Below are positions 62,743 through 64,000 of a DNA stretch of 64,000 bases, piece after piece. Origin of the DNA: Polyangiaceae bacterium (lineage in GTDB: Bacteria > Myxococcota_A > Polyangia > Polyangiales > Polyangiaceae); contig JAHBVX010000014.1 of NCBI GenBank assembly GCA_019637295.1, forward strand, positions 1 through 64,000. The letters are read 5' to 3'. The notes beneath the pieces were generated by a model. The model did no database searches. It was not told where the DNA came from and was given only the letters and a program-made list of their open reading frames with translations. A program made the translations under genes and the position numbers. Positions within the stretch are counted from its first letter, which is position 1, and every line of letters begins with the position of its first letter.

Positions 62743-64000
62743 CTACTGCGCCGCGCACTCCGCGGCGTAGTCGCTGCAGCAGTCCCCGTACTGCGAGCAC
62801 GCCGCGTCGCACCAGCAATTGCCGCTGGGCGCGGAGCCACCGCACGAAGCACGGCACGACGAGCCCATGGGCGAGTTGGGCGGGACGACGACCAGCTCGC
62901 CGTCGTCGCTCGGATCCGCGGGCGGCGGCGCTGCGGGCAGGCGCGTCGCGGACAGGTGCACGCCGTGCCCGACGTACTTCAGCCCGAGCAGGCCGCCCGG
63001 GTGCTTGCCCTGAGCGACGACGTGGAACAGGCTCGGCGGCACGAAGTAGCCGGTGCCCGAGTCGTCTCGCGGACCGGTGACCTTGCGAGCCTGCTCGAGC
63101 AGCGGCTCGATGGCGGCGCGGAACGCGGCGTAGCTGGCGTGGGGCGTCTTGACGACGTTCACGAGCGCGCCGAAGAGCTGCTCCACTGCCTGACGGCGCG
63201 GATCCGACGCGGGCATCTGGTCCATGCTCATGGCCTCGAGGATGCCGGGCTTCATGGCCTCGAGCAGCTGACCTTGCACCGGGGCGAGCTGCTCGCCGAG
63301 CTGCTCGCGCGGCACGTGGGTGCGCAGGAACTGCTCGAGCATGTCCGCCATGGTCATGGGCTTGAAGGCGAGCTTCAGCCGCTCCACGGCCGGATCCGGC
63401 GAGTACGACCACGCGGACTTCAGCGTCTCGGGCGCCAGCGTGAGCTTGACGTACTTGACCTTGTCGTTGTCGTTCATGGTCGTGAACGCGCTGGGCTGAC
63501 CGGCGTTGTGCTTGTCCACCTCGGCCACGAACGCGTCCCACGTCGCCTGGCCCACGAGGGGCACGAAGGTGTCCGCGTTGAGCGGGAAATGCATGCCGGC
63601 GCTCATGCCCAGGAAGGCCAACTCCGCGCAATACACCAGGTTCTTGGGGTCTTCGAAGAACGCCTGGGCGTCCGTGTCGCCGGTGATGGCCTGCACCATC
63701 TTGACCACGTGGGTCTCGAGCCTGCCGATGTCGTGCGCGGCGAGCGGATCGCCGCCGTTGTAGTCGCCGGGGAAGTCGCTGACGGCGTTGAAGGCCGTGA
63801 TCATGGTGCGCAGGTTGTCGTTGAACGCCTTGATCTGATTGGCGTCGAGGTAGCTCGGCCAGGCGGGCTTCAAGAAGATCATGGAGTAGACCTTGTTGCC
63901 GAACAGGCCGCCCTCGTAGTTCTGCGGGTTGTTCAGCGTGATCGCGCCTGGCTGCCCGTCCCGCTCCACACCGACGACGATCTGGATGTGCGTGTCCTGG
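62743..64000 (-). CDS. Partial secreted protein with C-terminal somatomedin-B-like domain
   Basis: The frame runs off the right end, upstream of the GTG at 63969 (coding text DTHIQIVVGVERDG continues), so the N-terminus and signal are not seen. The visible 419 residues have an upstream His (THIQIVV) and YCAELAFLGMS, which loosely recalls the His/Cys pair of permuted NlpC/P60 amidases, but this is weak. Helical middle segments are of unknown family. The last 40 residues, SSCRASCGGSAPSGNCWC then DAACSQYGDCCSDYAAEC, match the somatomedin-B Cys pattern seen in the lipoprotein at 32.5-33.0 kb. Confidence 0.7.
   Translation of the reverse strand, partial: QDTHIQIVVGVERDGQPGAITLNNPQNYEGGLFGNKVYSMIFLKPAWPSYLDANQIKAFNDNLRTMITAFNAVSDFPGDYNGGDPLAAHDIGRLETHVVKMVQAITGDTDAQAFFEDPKNLVYCAELAFLGMSAGMHFPLNADTFVPLVGQATWDAFVAEVDKHNAGQPSAFTTMNDNDKVKYVKLTLAPETLKSAWSYSPDPAVERLKLAFKPMTMADMLEQFLRTHVPREQLGEQLAPVQGQLLEAMKPGILEAMSMDQMPASDPRRQAVEQLFGALVNVVKTPHASYAAFRAAIEPLLEQARKVTGPRDDSGTGYFVPPSLFHVVAQGKHPGGLLGLKYVGHGVHLSATRLPAAPPPADPSDDGELVVVPPNSPMGSSCRASCGGSAPSGNCWCDAACSQYGDCCSDYAAECAAQ

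Overview
The window is high-GC bacterial chromosome whose gene content points to the Myxococcota, most likely a Polyangia/Sorangium-like myxobacterium. Signs are many secreted lipoproteins with Gly/Thr-rich linkers behind the lipobox, FG-GAP/YD-repeat giants, Cys-rich secreted domains, a B12-type light-responsive carotenoid cluster, and dense operons joined by GTGA/ATGA overlaps. This placement is inference from gene style; no rRNA is present.

Layout. 0-7 kb: a 2,300-residue secreted FG-GAP/YD-repeat (RHS/teneurin-like) protein whose 3' end is abruptly joined, at a GCC-rich tract near 600-640, to a fragment of an unrelated AsmA-like protein. 7.4-9.4 kb: a divergent MopE-like lipoprotein. 9.6-10.3 kb: a VapBC toxin-antitoxin pair with an operator lying on its promoter and start codon. 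11.8-14.5 kb: a compact candidate RiPP locus, with a radical SAM/SPASM enzyme, a GT4 glycosyltransferase and a Nif11-type precursor peptide ending in Cys-Cys-Trp. 14.6-24.5 kb: lipoproteins, a YkuD-like protein without its catalytic Cys, a FabH/TonB-receptor/lipoprotein operon, a CPBP protease, a LEA2 lipoprotein and TrmO. 24.5-33 kb: a sulfate-binding protein behind repeated operator-like sites, an M29-like peptidase, Lpd, a divergent MocR/PNPOx pair, AIM24 and a somatomedin-B-like lipoprotein, then tRNA-Ser(GCT).

33.4-34.7 kb is gene-poor and repetitive: two GTGGGCG-rich blocks and three copies of a roughly 95-bp element flank a small four-helix-bundle (S23/Avd-like) gene. 34.7-41 kb holds a K+ channel with an RCK domain, a phosphomannose isomerase-phosphomannomutase fusion and a beta-propeller lipoprotein. 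41-47 kb is a carotenoid operon (crtY-crtE-crtI-crtB, a 5-TM protein of unknown function, carH) behind a promoter with 11-bp-phased CarH-like repeats. 47-51 kb: an ABC exporter, a zinc-ribbon membrane protein and a UbiB/ABC1 kinase. 51-58 kb: a pseudopilin and secreted proteins, including a trypsin-like protease whose N-terminus is split by 11 copies of a 7-bp repeat, a candidate phase-variable switch. 58-62.6 kb: sucB and sucA of 2-oxoglutarate dehydrogenase, whose E3 partner may be the lpd at 27 kb. The window ends inside a secreted protein with a C-terminal somatomedin-B-like domain.

The strongest candidates for new biology are the Nif11/radical SAM/glycosyltransferase locus, the heptanucleotide-repeat protease, the repeat-flanked four-helix gene and the 5-TM protein of the carotenoid operon.
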